A DNA stretch of 64,000 bases from Arthrobacter sp. KBS0702. Lineage in GTDB: Bacteria > Actinomycetota > Actinomycetes > Actinomycetales > Micrococcaceae. The notes beneath the pieces were generated by a model. The model did not search any database. It saw nothing but the letters and a program-made list of their open reading frames with translations, and had not been told where the DNA came from. The stretch spans positions 62,001 through 126,000 of the forward strand of contig NZ_CP042172.1 of NCBI RefSeq assembly GCF_005937985.2. Direction: 5' to 3'. This document shows, in pieces, positions 33,655 to 42,425 of the stretch. Both the position numbers and the translations under genes were made by a program. Each line of letters opens with the position of its first letter. Position 1 is the first letter of the stretch.

Positions 33655-35234
33655 ACGCCCCCGAGACCACCGCCGCAACCCTCCCGCTCGCGTCCTGCAT
33701 CCTGCAGCTGGCTGCCGGCGACGACGTGGGGGTCGCCACCCGCGACCTCCCCGCCGGAACCAGGCTGCAGGACGCAGCATTGGACCCCGCCGCATCGGAC
33801 CCCGCCGGCCCGGTGCTGGAAGTCGGCGCCAACGTCCCGCGCGGGCACAAGATCGCGCTGAAGCCGGTCGCCGCCGGCGCGCCGGTGCACAAGTACGGAC
33901 AGTCGATCGGCCGCGCCCTGACGGGAATTCGGCCGGGGGACCACGTGCACACGCACAACCTCGGCATGGACGAGGTGAAGCAGGACTACGAGTTTGGCAC
34001 GGCACGCGTCAGCCCTGCCGTTCCGGCCGGACCCCGCCCCACATTCCAGGGCTACCGCCGGGCCGGCGGCAAGGTCGGTACCCGCAACTACATCGGCATC
34101 CTGACCTCCGTTAACTGCTCGGCCAGCACCGCACGGATGATCGCAGACCAGTTCCGCGGCGGCGCCCTTGACGCCTTCCCCAATGTCGACGGCGTTTTTG
34201 CCCTGACCCACGGCAGCGGCTGCGGCATGGTGCTGGGCAGTTCGGGCGCCGAAGTCCTGGTCCGTACCCTGCGCGGCTACGCGGCGCACCCCAACTTCGC
34301 CGGCCTGCTGGTCCTCGGACTCGGCTGTGAGATGCTCCAGACGGAACGCTTCCTCGACCCGGAAACCGCGCCCGCGCTGATCGAACGGCTCACCATCCAG
34401 GACTCGGGCGGGATCAGGGCCACGGTCAAGGCGGGGGTGGCCCTGATCGAAGGGATGCTCCCGGCCATCAACGAACTGCAGCGGGAGCCCGTGGACGTTG
34501 CCGAGCTTGTGCTGGGCCTGAACTGCGGCGGCTCGGACGGTTACTCGGGCATCACGGCCAACCCCGCGCTGGGGGTCGCCTCGGACCTGCTGGTCGCCTA
34601 CGGCGGAACGTCGGCGCTCGCCGAAACGCCCGAGGTCTTCGGGGCCGAGCACCTGCTCACCCGCCGGGCGATCGCTCCCGAGGTGGGGCAGCGACTGCTG
34701 GGGCAACTGGAATGGTGGCGGGACTACGCCAGCTCCGGCGGCGGAAGCCTGGACAACAACCCTTCGCCCGGCAACAAGGCCGGGGGCTTGACCACGATCC
34801 TGGAGAAATCGCTGGGCGCCGTGGCCAAGGCCGGCCAGGCTGAGCTGTCTGCCGTCTACGCCTACGCCGAGCCGATGACCAGCCCGGGGCTCGTCTTCAT
34901 GGACACGCCGGGCTACGATCCGGTGTCCGTCACCGGGCTCGTGGCCGGCGGCGCCAACGTCGTGTGCTTTACCACCGGCCGCGGCTCCGTCTTCGGCTGC
35001 AAGCCCGTGCCCAGCATCAAGCTGGGCACCAACACCGAGCTCTACGAACGCATGCCGGAGGACCTGGACCTCAATTGCGGCGTCATCGTCGACGGCGAAG
35101 CGACAGTCCAGGAGGTGGGGGAGCTGATCTTTGCCCGCATCCTCGCCGTGGCATCAGGAGCGAAGACCGTCAGCGAAGAACTCGACCTCGGACAGGAAGA
35201 ATTTGTGCCATGGCAACTGGGAACCGTGACGTGA
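33651..35234 (+). CDS. uxaA: Altronate dehydratase (UxaA family)
   Basis: A 527-residue UxaA/GarD-type dehydratase, expected to convert D-altronate to 2-keto-3-deoxygluconate in the galacturonate branch. It has an N-terminal SAF domain (about 1-100) and the large C-terminal catalytic domain containing [52 protein letters not shown] and [13 protein letters not shown]. Both usual halves are thus in one chain. A related acid-sugar dehydratase specificity (galactarate) cannot be excluded. GTGA overlaps join it to the genes on both sides. Confidence 0.9.
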   Translation: MNAPETTAATLPLASCILQLAAGDDVGVATRDLPAGTRLQDAALDPAASDPAGPVLEVGANVPRGHKIALKPVAAGAPVHKYGQSIGRALTGIRPGDHVHTHNLGMDEVKQDYEFGTARVSPAVPAGPRPTFQGYRRAGGKVGTRNYIGILTSVNCSASTARMIADQFRGGALDAFPNVDGVFALTHGSGCGMVLGSSGAEVLVRTLRGYAAHPNFAGLLVLGLGCEMLQTERFLDPETAPALIERLTIQDSGGIRATVKAGVALIEGMLPAINELQREPVDVAELVLGLNCGGSDGYSGITANPALGVASDLLVAYGGTSALAETPEVFGAEHLLTRRAIAPEVGQRLLGQLEWWRDYASSGGGSLDNNPSPGNKAGGLTTILEKSLGAVAKAGQAELSAVYAYAEPMTSPGLVFMDTPGYDPVSVTGLVAGGANVVCFTTGRGSVFGCKPVPSIKLGTNTELYERMPEDLDLNCGVIVDGEATVQEVGELIFARILAVASGAKTVSEELDLGQEEFVPWQLGTVT

Positions 35235-35908
35235 GCAGCGGGACGGATACCCTCCGGCGGCCCGCGCCGAGCGCCATCCTGCAGGCGAACCCCGTGGTGG
35301 CGGTGCTGCGCGCCGGCCATGCCCGCGAATACGCGCCCGTCATCGCCGCACTCGCGGACGGGGGAGTGCGCTCGATCGAACTGACATTGAGCACGGCAGG
35401 GGTCTTCGAGCTCCTGCCGGGACTTATCCGGGACTTCGGAGACCAGGCCGAAATCGGCGTCGGCACCGTCACGGCGGAGACGGAGGCCGGAGAAGCCCTC
35501 GACGCCGGGGCGCGTTTCCTCGTCACCCCGGTGACCGACAGCGCCATTGTCCGCGCCGCCGCGGAGCGGGACATCCCCGTTTTCCCGGGGGGCCTGACGC
35601 CGACGGAACTGTTCAGCGGATGGCGGGCGGGCGCCACGGCCGTCAAGATCTTCCCCGCCTCGACGGTCGGCCCCGGCTATATTGCCCAGCTCCGGGGCCC
35701 GTTTCCGGAGCTTGCGGTCATCCCTTCCGGCGGAGTCGCAATCGAGGATGCGCCCGGCTGGATCCGGGCAGGGGCCCTGGCCGTCAGCCTGGGCGGCCCG
35801 CTCATCGGAGACGCCTTCAAAGGCGGCGACCTCTCAGAGCTCACCCGGCGGGCGGCCAGGGTCAGCCGCCTGGTCGCCGAAGCGCGCGGCGCCGGGAGCG
35901 CGGGGTGA
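35231..35908 (+). CDS. eda: KDPG aldolase
   Basis: A 225-residue 2-keto-3-deoxy-6-phosphogluconate aldolase that splits KDPG into pyruvate and glyceraldehyde-3-phosphate. The Schiff-base lysine is K139 in TAVKIFPAS, the catalytic glutamate is E50 in SIELTLST, and GVGTVT lies at 76-81. An ATG at 35210 is in frame, but the GTG at 35231 overlaps the uxaA stop by four bases exactly as the other genes of this operon do, so I prefer it. The 4-hydroxy-2-oxoglutarate activity of the family is also possible. Confidence 0.92.
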   Translation: MSSGTDTLRRPAPSAILQANPVVAVLRAGHAREYAPVIAALADGGVRSIELTLSTAGVFELLPGLIRDFGDQAEIGVGTVTAETEAGEALDAGARFLVTPVTDSAIVRAAAERDIPVFPGGLTPTELFSGWRAGATAVKIFPASTVGPGYIAQLRGPFPELAVIPSGGVAIEDAPGWIRAGALAVSLGGPLIGDAFKGGDLSELTRRAARVSRLVAEARGAGSAG

Positions 35909-36861
35909 GCGCCGGACCGAGCGCCGTCGTCACCCTCGGCGAGACGATGGCGTTGATGAAGGCTTCCACCCCAGGACCCCTCGCCTTCACGGAGTCACTC
36001 CGGCTGGGCATTGGCGGCGCGGAAAGCAACGTCGCGATCGCCCTGCGCCGGCTGGGCACCTCGGTGACCTGGGTGGGGCGGGTGGGCGCGGACAGCCTCG
36101 GCGACCTGGTCCTGCGGGAGCTGATGGCGGAGGGGCTGGACGTCGAGTGCGGCCGTGACCCCCACGCCCCCACCGGGCTCATGATCAAGGAACGCCGCAC
36201 CAATGAGACGGCCAGGGTCTGGTACTACCGCTCAGGAAGTGCGGGATCGACGCTTGCGCCGGAGCACGTTCCGGAACGGAAAATCGCTGCCGCCCGCCTG
36301 CTCCACGTCACCGGCATCACCCCGGCGCTGTCCCGGTCTGCCGCGGCGGCGGTCCAGGCCGCCATCGACTGCGCCAAATCCGCCGGCACCCTGGTGTCCT
36401 TCGACCTTAACTACCGCTCCGCCCTGTGGCCGAAGGACGCCGCGGCAACCGCCTTCGAGGCGCTGGTGCGGCAGGCGGACGTGGTGTTCGCCGGCGACGA
36501 CGAGGCGGCGATCGTGGTGGGCGAGGCGGCGGAACCGCTCGACCTGGCACGGCGGCTCGCGGCCCTTGGCCCGGCGCAGGTGGTCATCAAACTCGGCGCG
36601 CAAGGATGCGTGGCCCTCGTGGACGGCGAGGAGCACCAACAGGACGCCATTGCGGTCCGGGCCGTGGACACCGTGGGGGCGGGTGACGCCTTTGTCGGCG
36701 GCTACCTCGCCGAACTGCTCGAGGGGCAGCCGGTGCGTGAGCGGCTGCTGACGGCGGTGCGCACGGGGGCTTACGCGTGCCTGGTGTCGGGGGACTGGGA
36801 AGGGATGCCGCGGCGATCCGAGCTTGCCCTGCTGGGCGCCGTCGAACCCGTTAGCCGCTGA
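35905..36861 (+). CDS. kdgK: 2-keto-3-deoxygluconate kinase (PfkB family)
   Basis: A 318-residue ribokinase-family sugar kinase. GETMALMKA at the N-terminus, GGAESNVAIALRRLG near residue 35, VSFDLNYRSALWP and the PfkB signature DTVGAGDAFVGGYL with its catalytic aspartate are all present. Together with manD, uxaA and eda it completes the route to KDPG, which identifies it as KDG kinase. The GTG at 35905 overlaps the aldolase stop. It is the last gene of the rightward operon and converges on the APH-like gene 22 bases away. Confidence 0.93.
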   Translation: MSAGPSAVVTLGETMALMKASTPGPLAFTESLRLGIGGAESNVAIALRRLGTSVTWVGRVGADSLGDLVLRELMAEGLDVECGRDPHAPTGLMIKERRTNETARVWYYRSGSAGSTLAPEHVPERKIAAARLLHVTGITPALSRSAAAAVQAAIDCAKSAGTLVSFDLNYRSALWPKDAAATAFEALVRQADVVFAGDDEAAIVVGEAAEPLDLARRLAALGPAQVVIKLGAQGCVALVDGEEHQQDAIAVRAVDTVGAGDAFVGGYLAELLEGQPVRERLLTAVRTGAYACLVSGDWEGMPRRSELALLGAVEPVSR

Positions 36862-36883
36862 GCGGCCGCCGAACCCGGGGCAC

Positions 36884-37741
36884 CTAGCGGCTGAGCGCGT
36901 CCAGCAGTCGGCCCGTGTTGGCCTCCAGCCAGGCGCCGCGGCGGCGGATCATGTCGCCGACGCCCTCGTCCCACATCCGGGCCCAGCCACCGCCGAGGAC
37001 CCTCGCGTTGTGCTCCATCCGTTCGTAGCTCAGTGCGGCGGCCTCGATTCCGAACGCCGGCAACGCCCGCCGTTCCGCATCATTCCAGCCGTAGGCATCG
37101 GCGAAAATCCGGAGCCGCCGGAACGGGTTGGTGGCTTCCCAGCCCGCCCACGCGTCGGCCGGGTCCCGGAGCGGTGCCCAGTGCGATGCGGCGTTGAAGG
37201 AATCCTTGAAGGCCGTGGTGGGGCCGGCGAGATCGAAGTCCACCAACCCGACGGCCAGTCCGTCCCGGACGACGACGTTTTGCGGGGTGACGTCAAGGTG
37301 GCAAACGAGTTCTGCCGGGTCCTGGCTCACGGCGCCCGCCGGGAACCGGGGCGGGAACGGATGGGCGGACGGCACGAAGCCGGACGAGGCCGTGTGCAGC
37401 CGCCGGACCAGGCGGGCCACGGAGGCCAGCAGTTCCTCGGACTGGACCCAGGCCTCCGGGACTGGCCCGGCGCATTGTCCGGCCAGGAAGGTGAGCACGT
37501 CCCTGCCCTCCGCGTCGCGGCCCAGGAACCTCGGTGAGCCCTCGAATCCGGCGTCCTCGAGCCAGTCCAAGTATGCGGCGACGGCCAGGGACTGCGGCTG
37601 GTGCGGGCGGCGGATGGTGCCGCCCACCCGGACCACGCCCTCAGTGACATCGCCCGCCGGCATGGGTTCGACGTCGGACGCCTCGCCGGGGGCGGGGACG
37701 TAGACGCGGGCCTCAACCGGCGGGCGATGAAGGGAGCTCAT
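36884..37741 (-). CDS. Aminoglycoside phosphotransferase-like kinase (APH family)
   Basis: A 285-residue small-molecule kinase of the APH/choline-kinase fold. The catalytic loop is CHLDVTPQNVVV and the metal-binding DFD segment is VGLVDFDLAG. An N-terminal GGTIRRPHQPQSLAVAAY region and VLTFLAGQ fit the family. Such chromosomal genes phosphorylate diverse hydroxyl compounds; antibiotic resistance should not be assumed. It lies six bases upstream of the POT transporter's stop codon on the other side, same strand, and converges on kdgK. Confidence 0.85.
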   Translation of the reverse strand: MSSLHRPPVEARVYVPAPGEASDVEPMPAGDVTEGVVRVGGTIRRPHQPQSLAVAAYLDWLEDAGFEGSPRFLGRDAEGRDVLTFLAGQCAGPVPEAWVQSEELLASVARLVRRLHTASSGFVPSAHPFPPRFPAGAVSQDPAELVCHLDVTPQNVVVRDGLAVGLVDFDLAGPTTAFKDSFNAASHWAPLRDPADAWAGWEATNPFRRLRIFADAYGWNDAERRALPAFGIEAAALSYERMEHNARVLGGGWARMWDEGVGDMIRRRGAWLEANTGRLLDALSR

Positions 37742-37746
37742 TTAGC

Positions 37747-39216
37747 TCAGCGTACGCCGCCCATGAGCTTCTTGATGGCAGGCGAAGCCGCGGCCAGGCC
37801 GACGGCCAGGAGCATGGCCGTGCCGCCGACGCCGATGAAGTACGGCAGTTCGTCGTCGGGGTTGTAGAGGCCCGAGAGCATCCCGGCCAGGGTCGTGCCC
37901 AGCGAGACCGAGAGGAAGAACAGGGCCACCATCTGCGTGTGGAAGGCCTTGGGGGCCAGCTTGGTGGTTACCGACAAACCGATGGGGGAGAGGAACAGCT
38001 CCGCGAGCGTGAACAGCAGCAGGATCCCCACCAGTGCCAGCAGCGGTGTCTTGCCGCCGCCGGCCAGCGGGATGAACGCCAGGAAGGCGAGTCCCATCAC
38101 AAACAGGCCGATCGAGAACTTCAGCGCCGAGCCGGGCTGCCTGCGTCCCAGCCGGGTCCACAGGGCTGCCATGACACCGGCGAAGATGATGATGAAGACC
38201 GGGTTGATGGACTGGACCCAGGCGGCCGGCATTTCCCAGCCGAACAGGTTCCGGTCCAGCTTCTCCTCCGAGTACACGGCAATGAAGGTGAACTGCTGCT
38301 GGAAGAGGGCCCAGAACGCGGCGGAGGCGATGTACAGCGGGATGAACGCTGCCACGCGGCCGCGTTCGGTGGCGTTGACCTTCTTACTGCTGAAGATCAG
38401 GACGAAGTACAGGGCCGACGCGCCGATGGCGGCGTACGCCATGGACATGGCGAGGTTGTCTGCGTTGACCATGCCGGTGGCCAGCAGCACGGCGATGACC
38501 GCGGCGATGACGGCGAAGATCAGTCCGTATTTGGTGCGTTCTGCCACGGGCAGCGCGTTGGGAACCCGGTGCGCCTCCTCGGGGAGCTTGTTGCGGCCGA
38601 GGGCATAGATGCCCAGGCCCACGGCCATGCCGACGGCGGCGGCGCCGAAGCCCCAATGGAAGCCCTGGCTCTCCTGCAGCCAGCCGGTGACCAGCGGGCC
38701 GATCAGGGCGCCGGCGTTGATGCCCATGTAGAAGATGGAGAACCCGGCGTCGCGGCGTTCGTCCTTCTCGCGGTACAGGCTTCCCACCAGGGCGGTGGCG
38801 TTGGCCTTCAGCCCGCCGGAACCGACGCCCACCAGCACGAGGCCGGCAACCAGGCCCGGCACGCCCGGGATGAGGGCGAGGGCGATGTGGCCGGCCATGA
38901 TCATGACGGCGGAACCGAACAGCACACGCTCGGAACCGAAGAGCCGGTCGGCGAGCCAGGCGCCCAGGATGGTCGAGAGGTAGACGCCGCCACCATAGGC
39001 GCCCACCAGGCTCGCGGCGAGGGCCTTGTTGATCTCAAGGCCGCCCTCGGCGGCCGAGAAGTACATGTAGTAGAGAAGGATCCCCTGCATTCCGTAGAAG
39101 GAGAAGCGCTCCCACATTTCTACGGAGAAGAGGCTGGCCAGCATTTTCGGGTGGCCAAAAAACGAGGTATCGCCCGGCGTTGTAGCGGGGGGATTGGCTA
39201 AATGAGTTGTGCTCAT
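37747..39216 (-). CDS. POT family proton-dependent peptide transporter (DtpT-like)
   Basis: A 489-residue proton-coupled oligopeptide transporter with about 14 helices. Signature segments are VEMWERFSFYGMQGIL near residue 33, GAYGGGVYLSTILGAWLADRL, and GGLKANATALVG, with FSIFYMGINAGALIGPLVTG. The ExxERFxYY proton-coupling motif is represented by EMWERFSFYG. It should import di- and tripeptides. The gene may be co-transcribed with the downstream APH-like kinase gene (gap of 5 bases), although no functional link is evident. Confidence 0.93.
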   Translation of the reverse strand: MSTTHLANPPATTPGDTSFFGHPKMLASLFSVEMWERFSFYGMQGILLYYMYFSAAEGGLEINKALAASLVGAYGGGVYLSTILGAWLADRLFGSERVLFGSAVMIMAGHIALALIPGVPGLVAGLVLVGVGSGGLKANATALVGSLYREKDERRDAGFSIFYMGINAGALIGPLVTGWLQESQGFHWGFGAAAVGMAVGLGIYALGRNKLPEEAHRVPNALPVAERTKYGLIFAVIAAVIAVLLATGMVNADNLAMSMAYAAIGASALYFVLIFSSKKVNATERGRVAAFIPLYIASAAFWALFQQQFTFIAVYSEEKLDRNLFGWEMPAAWVQSINPVFIIIFAGVMAALWTRLGRRQPGSALKFSIGLFVMGLAFLAFIPLAGGGKTPLLALVGILLLFTLAELFLSPIGLSVTTKLAPKAFHTQMVALFFLSVSLGTTLAGMLSGLYNPDDELPYFIGVGGTAMLLAVGLAAASPAIKKLMGGVR

Positions 39217-39308
39217 TTACTTAATGCTGACATTGCGGTGCGCGATTGTCACATCCGCGGCGGCCCGGGGCAAGTCAATCCAAAGGTGTTTCGCCGCCCA
39301 GCGGCCGC

Positions 39309-40421
39309 CTATCCGGCGTCGAACATGATGACCTGGCGGACCGCCTTGCCGTCTGCGAGCTGGTCCATGGCCTGGTTGATGTCCGCCAGGGCGATCCGGG
39401 ACGAAATGAGCTCCTCGACCGGCAGTTTCCCGTCCCGCCAGAGCTGGGCGTACTTGGGGATGTCGCGCGCCGGCACGGCCGAGCCGAGGTAGCTGCCGAC
39501 GATGGTGCGGGCCTCGGCCGTGATGGTCAGCGGGGACAGCTGGGCGCGGGAGTCGGGGGAGGGCAGCCCGGCCGTGATCGTGGTGCCGCCGGCTTCGGTC
39601 GCGGCGAACGCGGTCTCGAACGCCCGGGCGCTGCCGGCGCATTCCACGACGAACTTGGCCTTGACGCCTTGTTCGGCCAGTTGCTGCGGGGTGTACGTCT
39701 CGTGCGCGCCGAGGCGGCGGGCGTGCTCCAGCTTCTCCGCCAAGGTGTCCACGGCCACGATCCGGGAGACGCCCTGGGAGACGGCGGTGATCAGCGCGGC
39801 CATGCCGACGCCGCCCAGCCCGACGATCATGATGCTGTCCTCGGGCCGGGGTTTCGCGGCGTTCAGCACGGCGCCGCCTCCGGTGAGGACCGCGCAGCCG
39901 AGGACGGCGGCGATGTCCGCCGGGATGTCGTCGCCGACCGGTACCGCCGAGGCCCGGTCCACCACGGCGTGGGTGGCGAAACCTGAGACGCCGAGGTGGT
40001 GGTAGACGGTCTCGCTGCCGCGGCTCAGGTGCATGGAACCGTGTAGCAGGCTGCCCTCGCCGTTGCTCTTTGAGCCGGCGGTGCAGGGGAGCCGGCCGTC
40101 CGCGGTGCAGTTGGCGCACTGCTCGCAGCGCGGCAGGAAGGACATGACCACCCGCTGGCCGGGCTTCAGGTCGGTGACGTCCGCGCCGACTTCGACCACC
40201 CGGCCGGCGGCTTCGTGTCCCAGCAGCATGGGCACCGGCCGGACCCGGTTCCCGTCGACAACGCTGAGGTCCGAGTGGCAGATGCCGGCAGCCTCGAGGC
40301 GGACGAGGATTTCCGTGGGCCCGGGGGCAGAGAGTTCCAGCTCCGCGATGCTGATGGGTTTGGACTCGGCAAAGGGCCGGGGGCGGCCGATTTCCTCAAG
40401 CACTGCTCCGGTGATCTTCAT
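39309..40421 (-). CDS. Zinc-dependent alcohol dehydrogenase (class III-like)
   Basis: A 370-residue medium-chain dehydrogenase. Catalytic zinc ligands C48, H69 and E70 (AGICHSD, LLGHEAAG) and the structural zinc cysteines C99, C102, C105 and C113 are all present; the Rossmann motif is IVGLGGVGMAA. It resembles aryl-alcohol or class III-type dehydrogenases of actinobacteria; the substrate and cofactor dependence are unknown. AGGAGAG lies six bases before the ATG at 40421. The frame runs upstream but the ATG starts the conserved region. Confidence 0.92.
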   Translation of the reverse strand: MKITGAVLEEIGRPRPFAESKPISIAELELSAPGPTEILVRLEAAGICHSDLSVVDGNRVRPVPMLLGHEAAGRVVEVGADVTDLKPGQRVVMSFLPRCEQCANCTADGRLPCTAGSKSNGEGSLLHGSMHLSRGSETVYHHLGVSGFATHAVVDRASAVPVGDDIPADIAAVLGCAVLTGGGAVLNAAKPRPEDSIMIVGLGGVGMAALITAVSQGVSRIVAVDTLAEKLEHARRLGAHETYTPQQLAEQGVKAKFVVECAGSARAFETAFAATEAGGTTITAGLPSPDSRAQLSPLTITAEARTIVGSYLGSAVPARDIPKYAQLWRDGKLPVEELISSRIALADINQAMDQLADGKAVRQVIMFDAG

Positions 40422-40504
40422 AGATCGCTCTCCTGTCGTTGACCCGCGTCGGGACCAGTAAACCCCAAGCGGCGGCGGCCCGGGAAATCCCTGCCGCCGG
40501 CTGC

Positions 40505-41974
40505 CTAGAAACCCAGCTGCGCTGCCACCTGCAGCAGCAGCCCCTCGGACCCGCGGGGGCCCACCAGCTGGATGCCCATCGGCACGCCCGACCCCGGCGT
40601 ACCGCCGGTCCAGTGCACCGGGATGCTGATCGCTGGCAGCCCGCAGACGTTGACCAGGGAGGACCACGGCGCGAACTCGCACTGCTTGCGGTAGTCGTCG
40701 TCCGCGTCGGTGGCCCACTCGGCCGCCGGCCAGTAGCCGTCCCCGTGCGCGGCGCCGGTGAACCAGCCCACCGGACGCGGCGTCTGCGCCAGCGCCGGGC
40801 TCAAGACCAGGTCCCAGGCGGAGTACTGCGCTAGCGTGTCCCGCTCGAACTGCCGCAGGAACCCGAGGGCCTCGTCCAGTTTCGCTGCGCTGCGCTGCTG
40901 GGCGCGCCGCCGGAACGTCCGGGTCAGCGGGGTCAGGAGCGCTTCGCGCTGCGGCGCGATGCGGGCGCTGCCGACGCCGGCGGTCCAGGCTGTCGTGAAC
41001 GCGGCCGGGTAGCGGTTGTCGTACCGGATGGCGGCGTCGCCGGTCTCGTGGCCGGCCGCCTCCAAGAGCCGGATCCCCGCAGCGAGGGCGTCGAGGGCCT
41101 CGCGTTCGGGCGTGACGGGGAAGACCGCCTGCCACGGGCTGTCCAGGCTGACGCCGATCCGCAGCCGCGGCGGATCCTGCCGGGCCAGCTCCAGGTAGCT
41201 GGCCCGGGGAGCGGCGGATTGCCCCGGCGCACGCCCCGCGGCCTGAGGTGCGTTCTCCGGCGGGACGAGTGCGTCGAGCAGCAGGGCAGCATCCGCCGCG
41301 GAGCGGGCCAGCGGGCCGGCCACGACCAGCCTGGCCGGGTCTCCGGTGCTTTCCCCGGCCGGGACCAGCCCGCGGCCCGGTTTGAGGCCCACCAGCCCGC
41401 ACGCCGCGGCGGGAATGCGGATGGACCCCCCGCCGTCGGATCCCGGGGCGAAGGGCAACAGCCGGGCGGCGACGGCGGCGGCACTGCCGCCCGAGGATCC
41501 GCCGGAGCTGCGGCTCAACGCGTGCGGGTTGCGCGACGGCGGCGCAATCCGGTTCTCGCTGTAGGCCGTCAGTCCGAACTCCGGAACCTGCGTCTTGCCC
41601 AGCGAGATGACGCCGGCGCCCTTCAGCGCTGCGGCCAGGGCGCCGTCAGCCGGGGCCGGCTTGTGTTCCAGGGCGGCGCTTCCGTGCGTGGTGACGACGC
41701 CGGCGACGTCGGTCAGGTCCTTGAAGGCCGTCGGCATGCCGTGCAGCGGCGGCAGGGCCGCGTCGCCGTCGTCGGCCGCGACGCAGTGGCGGCTGTCCGC
41801 GGCGGCGGCATCCTTGAGGGCCTGCTCCGCGGTGACCGTGATGAACGCGCCAAGGTGCGGGTTTTCGGTGCCGATGCGGTCCAGGAAGTGCGCAGCGGCC
41901 TGGCGGGCCGAGAGCTCGCCGGAGCGCAGGGCATCCCGGAGCGCGACGGCGGACAGTTCGTGAATCTCAGCCAA
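40505..41974 (-). CDS. Amidase (amidase signature family)
   Basis: A 489-residue amide hydrolase with the Ser-cisSer-Lys triad: K85 in TAFKDLTDV, cis-serine S160 in SSGGSSGGS and nucleophile S184 in GSDGGGSIRIP. The spacings (75 and 24 residues) equal those of fatty acid amide hydrolase. It is not accompanied by gatC or gatB, so it is not a tRNA amidotransferase. No ATG fits; a TTG at 41974 follows AAAGGAG by four bases and starts the family's normal N-terminus. It is divergent from the rhodanese gene. The substrate is unknown. Confidence 0.9.
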   Translation of the reverse strand: MAEIHELSAVALRDALRSGELSARQAAAHFLDRIGTENPHLGAFITVTAEQALKDAAAADSRHCVAADDGDAALPPLHGMPTAFKDLTDVAGVVTTHGSAALEHKPAPADGALAAALKGAGVISLGKTQVPEFGLTAYSENRIAPPSRNPHALSRSSGGSSGGSAAAVAARLLPFAPGSDGGGSIRIPAAACGLVGLKPGRGLVPAGESTGDPARLVVAGPLARSAADAALLLDALVPPENAPQAAGRAPGQSAAPRASYLELARQDPPRLRIGVSLDSPWQAVFPVTPEREALDALAAGIRLLEAAGHETGDAAIRYDNRYPAAFTTAWTAGVGSARIAPQREALLTPLTRTFRRRAQQRSAAKLDEALGFLRQFERDTLAQYSAWDLVLSPALAQTPRPVGWFTGAAHGDGYWPAAEWATDADDDYRKQCEFAPWSSLVNVCGLPAISIPVHWTGGTPGSGVPMGIQLVGPRGSEGLLLQVAAQLGF

Positions 41975-42082
41975 GGGGCTCCTTTGCGCTCTCCAGAAGC
42001 GTAACGTGCCGCGTGATTGGGCATGCCTCCAACCGCTGGCGATACGCTGGAAGTAAACGTGGTTCCAGCGGAAAGGACGACC

Positions 42083-42409
42083 ATGAGCGACATCGACACC
42101 GTGACCGTTTCTGACATTCCGGAAGCAGCGCGGCTTCTGGACGTGCGCGAGGACTACGAGTGGGCGGCCGGCCACGCCGAGCGTGCCCTGCACATCCCTC
42201 TCGACCAGCTCCCGGCCCGGCTCGACGAACTGGACCCCGACGAGGACCTCTACATCATTTGCCGCACCGGCGGCCGTTCCTTCCGCGCCGCGCAGTGGCT
42301 GGTAGGCCACGGCTACTCCGCGCTGAACGTCGCCGGCGGCATGGACCAGTGGCTTGAGAACGGCCTGCCGCTCGTCTCCGACAACGGGCTCAAGCCCGTC
42401 ATCCTGTAA
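42083..42409 (+). CDS. Single-domain rhodanese (sulfurtransferase)
   Basis: A 108-residue rhodanese-like protein. The active-site loop is CRTGGR with the cysteine at residue 60; LLDVRED and GGMDQWLENGLP bracket the domain. It could carry persulfide sulfur or handle thiosulfate or cyanide. GAAAGGA precedes the ATG at 42083. It is 16 bases upstream of pheA and is probably co-transcribed with it, although no metabolic link is known. Confidence 0.92.
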   Translation: MSDIDTVTVSDIPEAARLLDVREDYEWAAGHAERALHIPLDQLPARLDELDPDEDLYIICRTGGRSFRAAQWLVGHGYSALNVAGGMDQWLENGLPLVSDNGLKPVIL

Positions 42410-42425
42410 CCGAAGGACAAGCCCG

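Noticed and set aside
36884..37741. Aminoglycoside resistance gene
   Set aside because: Only the fold and catalytic motifs match; chromosomal APH-like kinases usually act on other small molecules.
37939..39201. A 420-codon plus-strand frame over the peptide transporter gene
   Set aside because: Antisense shadow; the minus-strand frame encodes all POT signatures and membrane helices.
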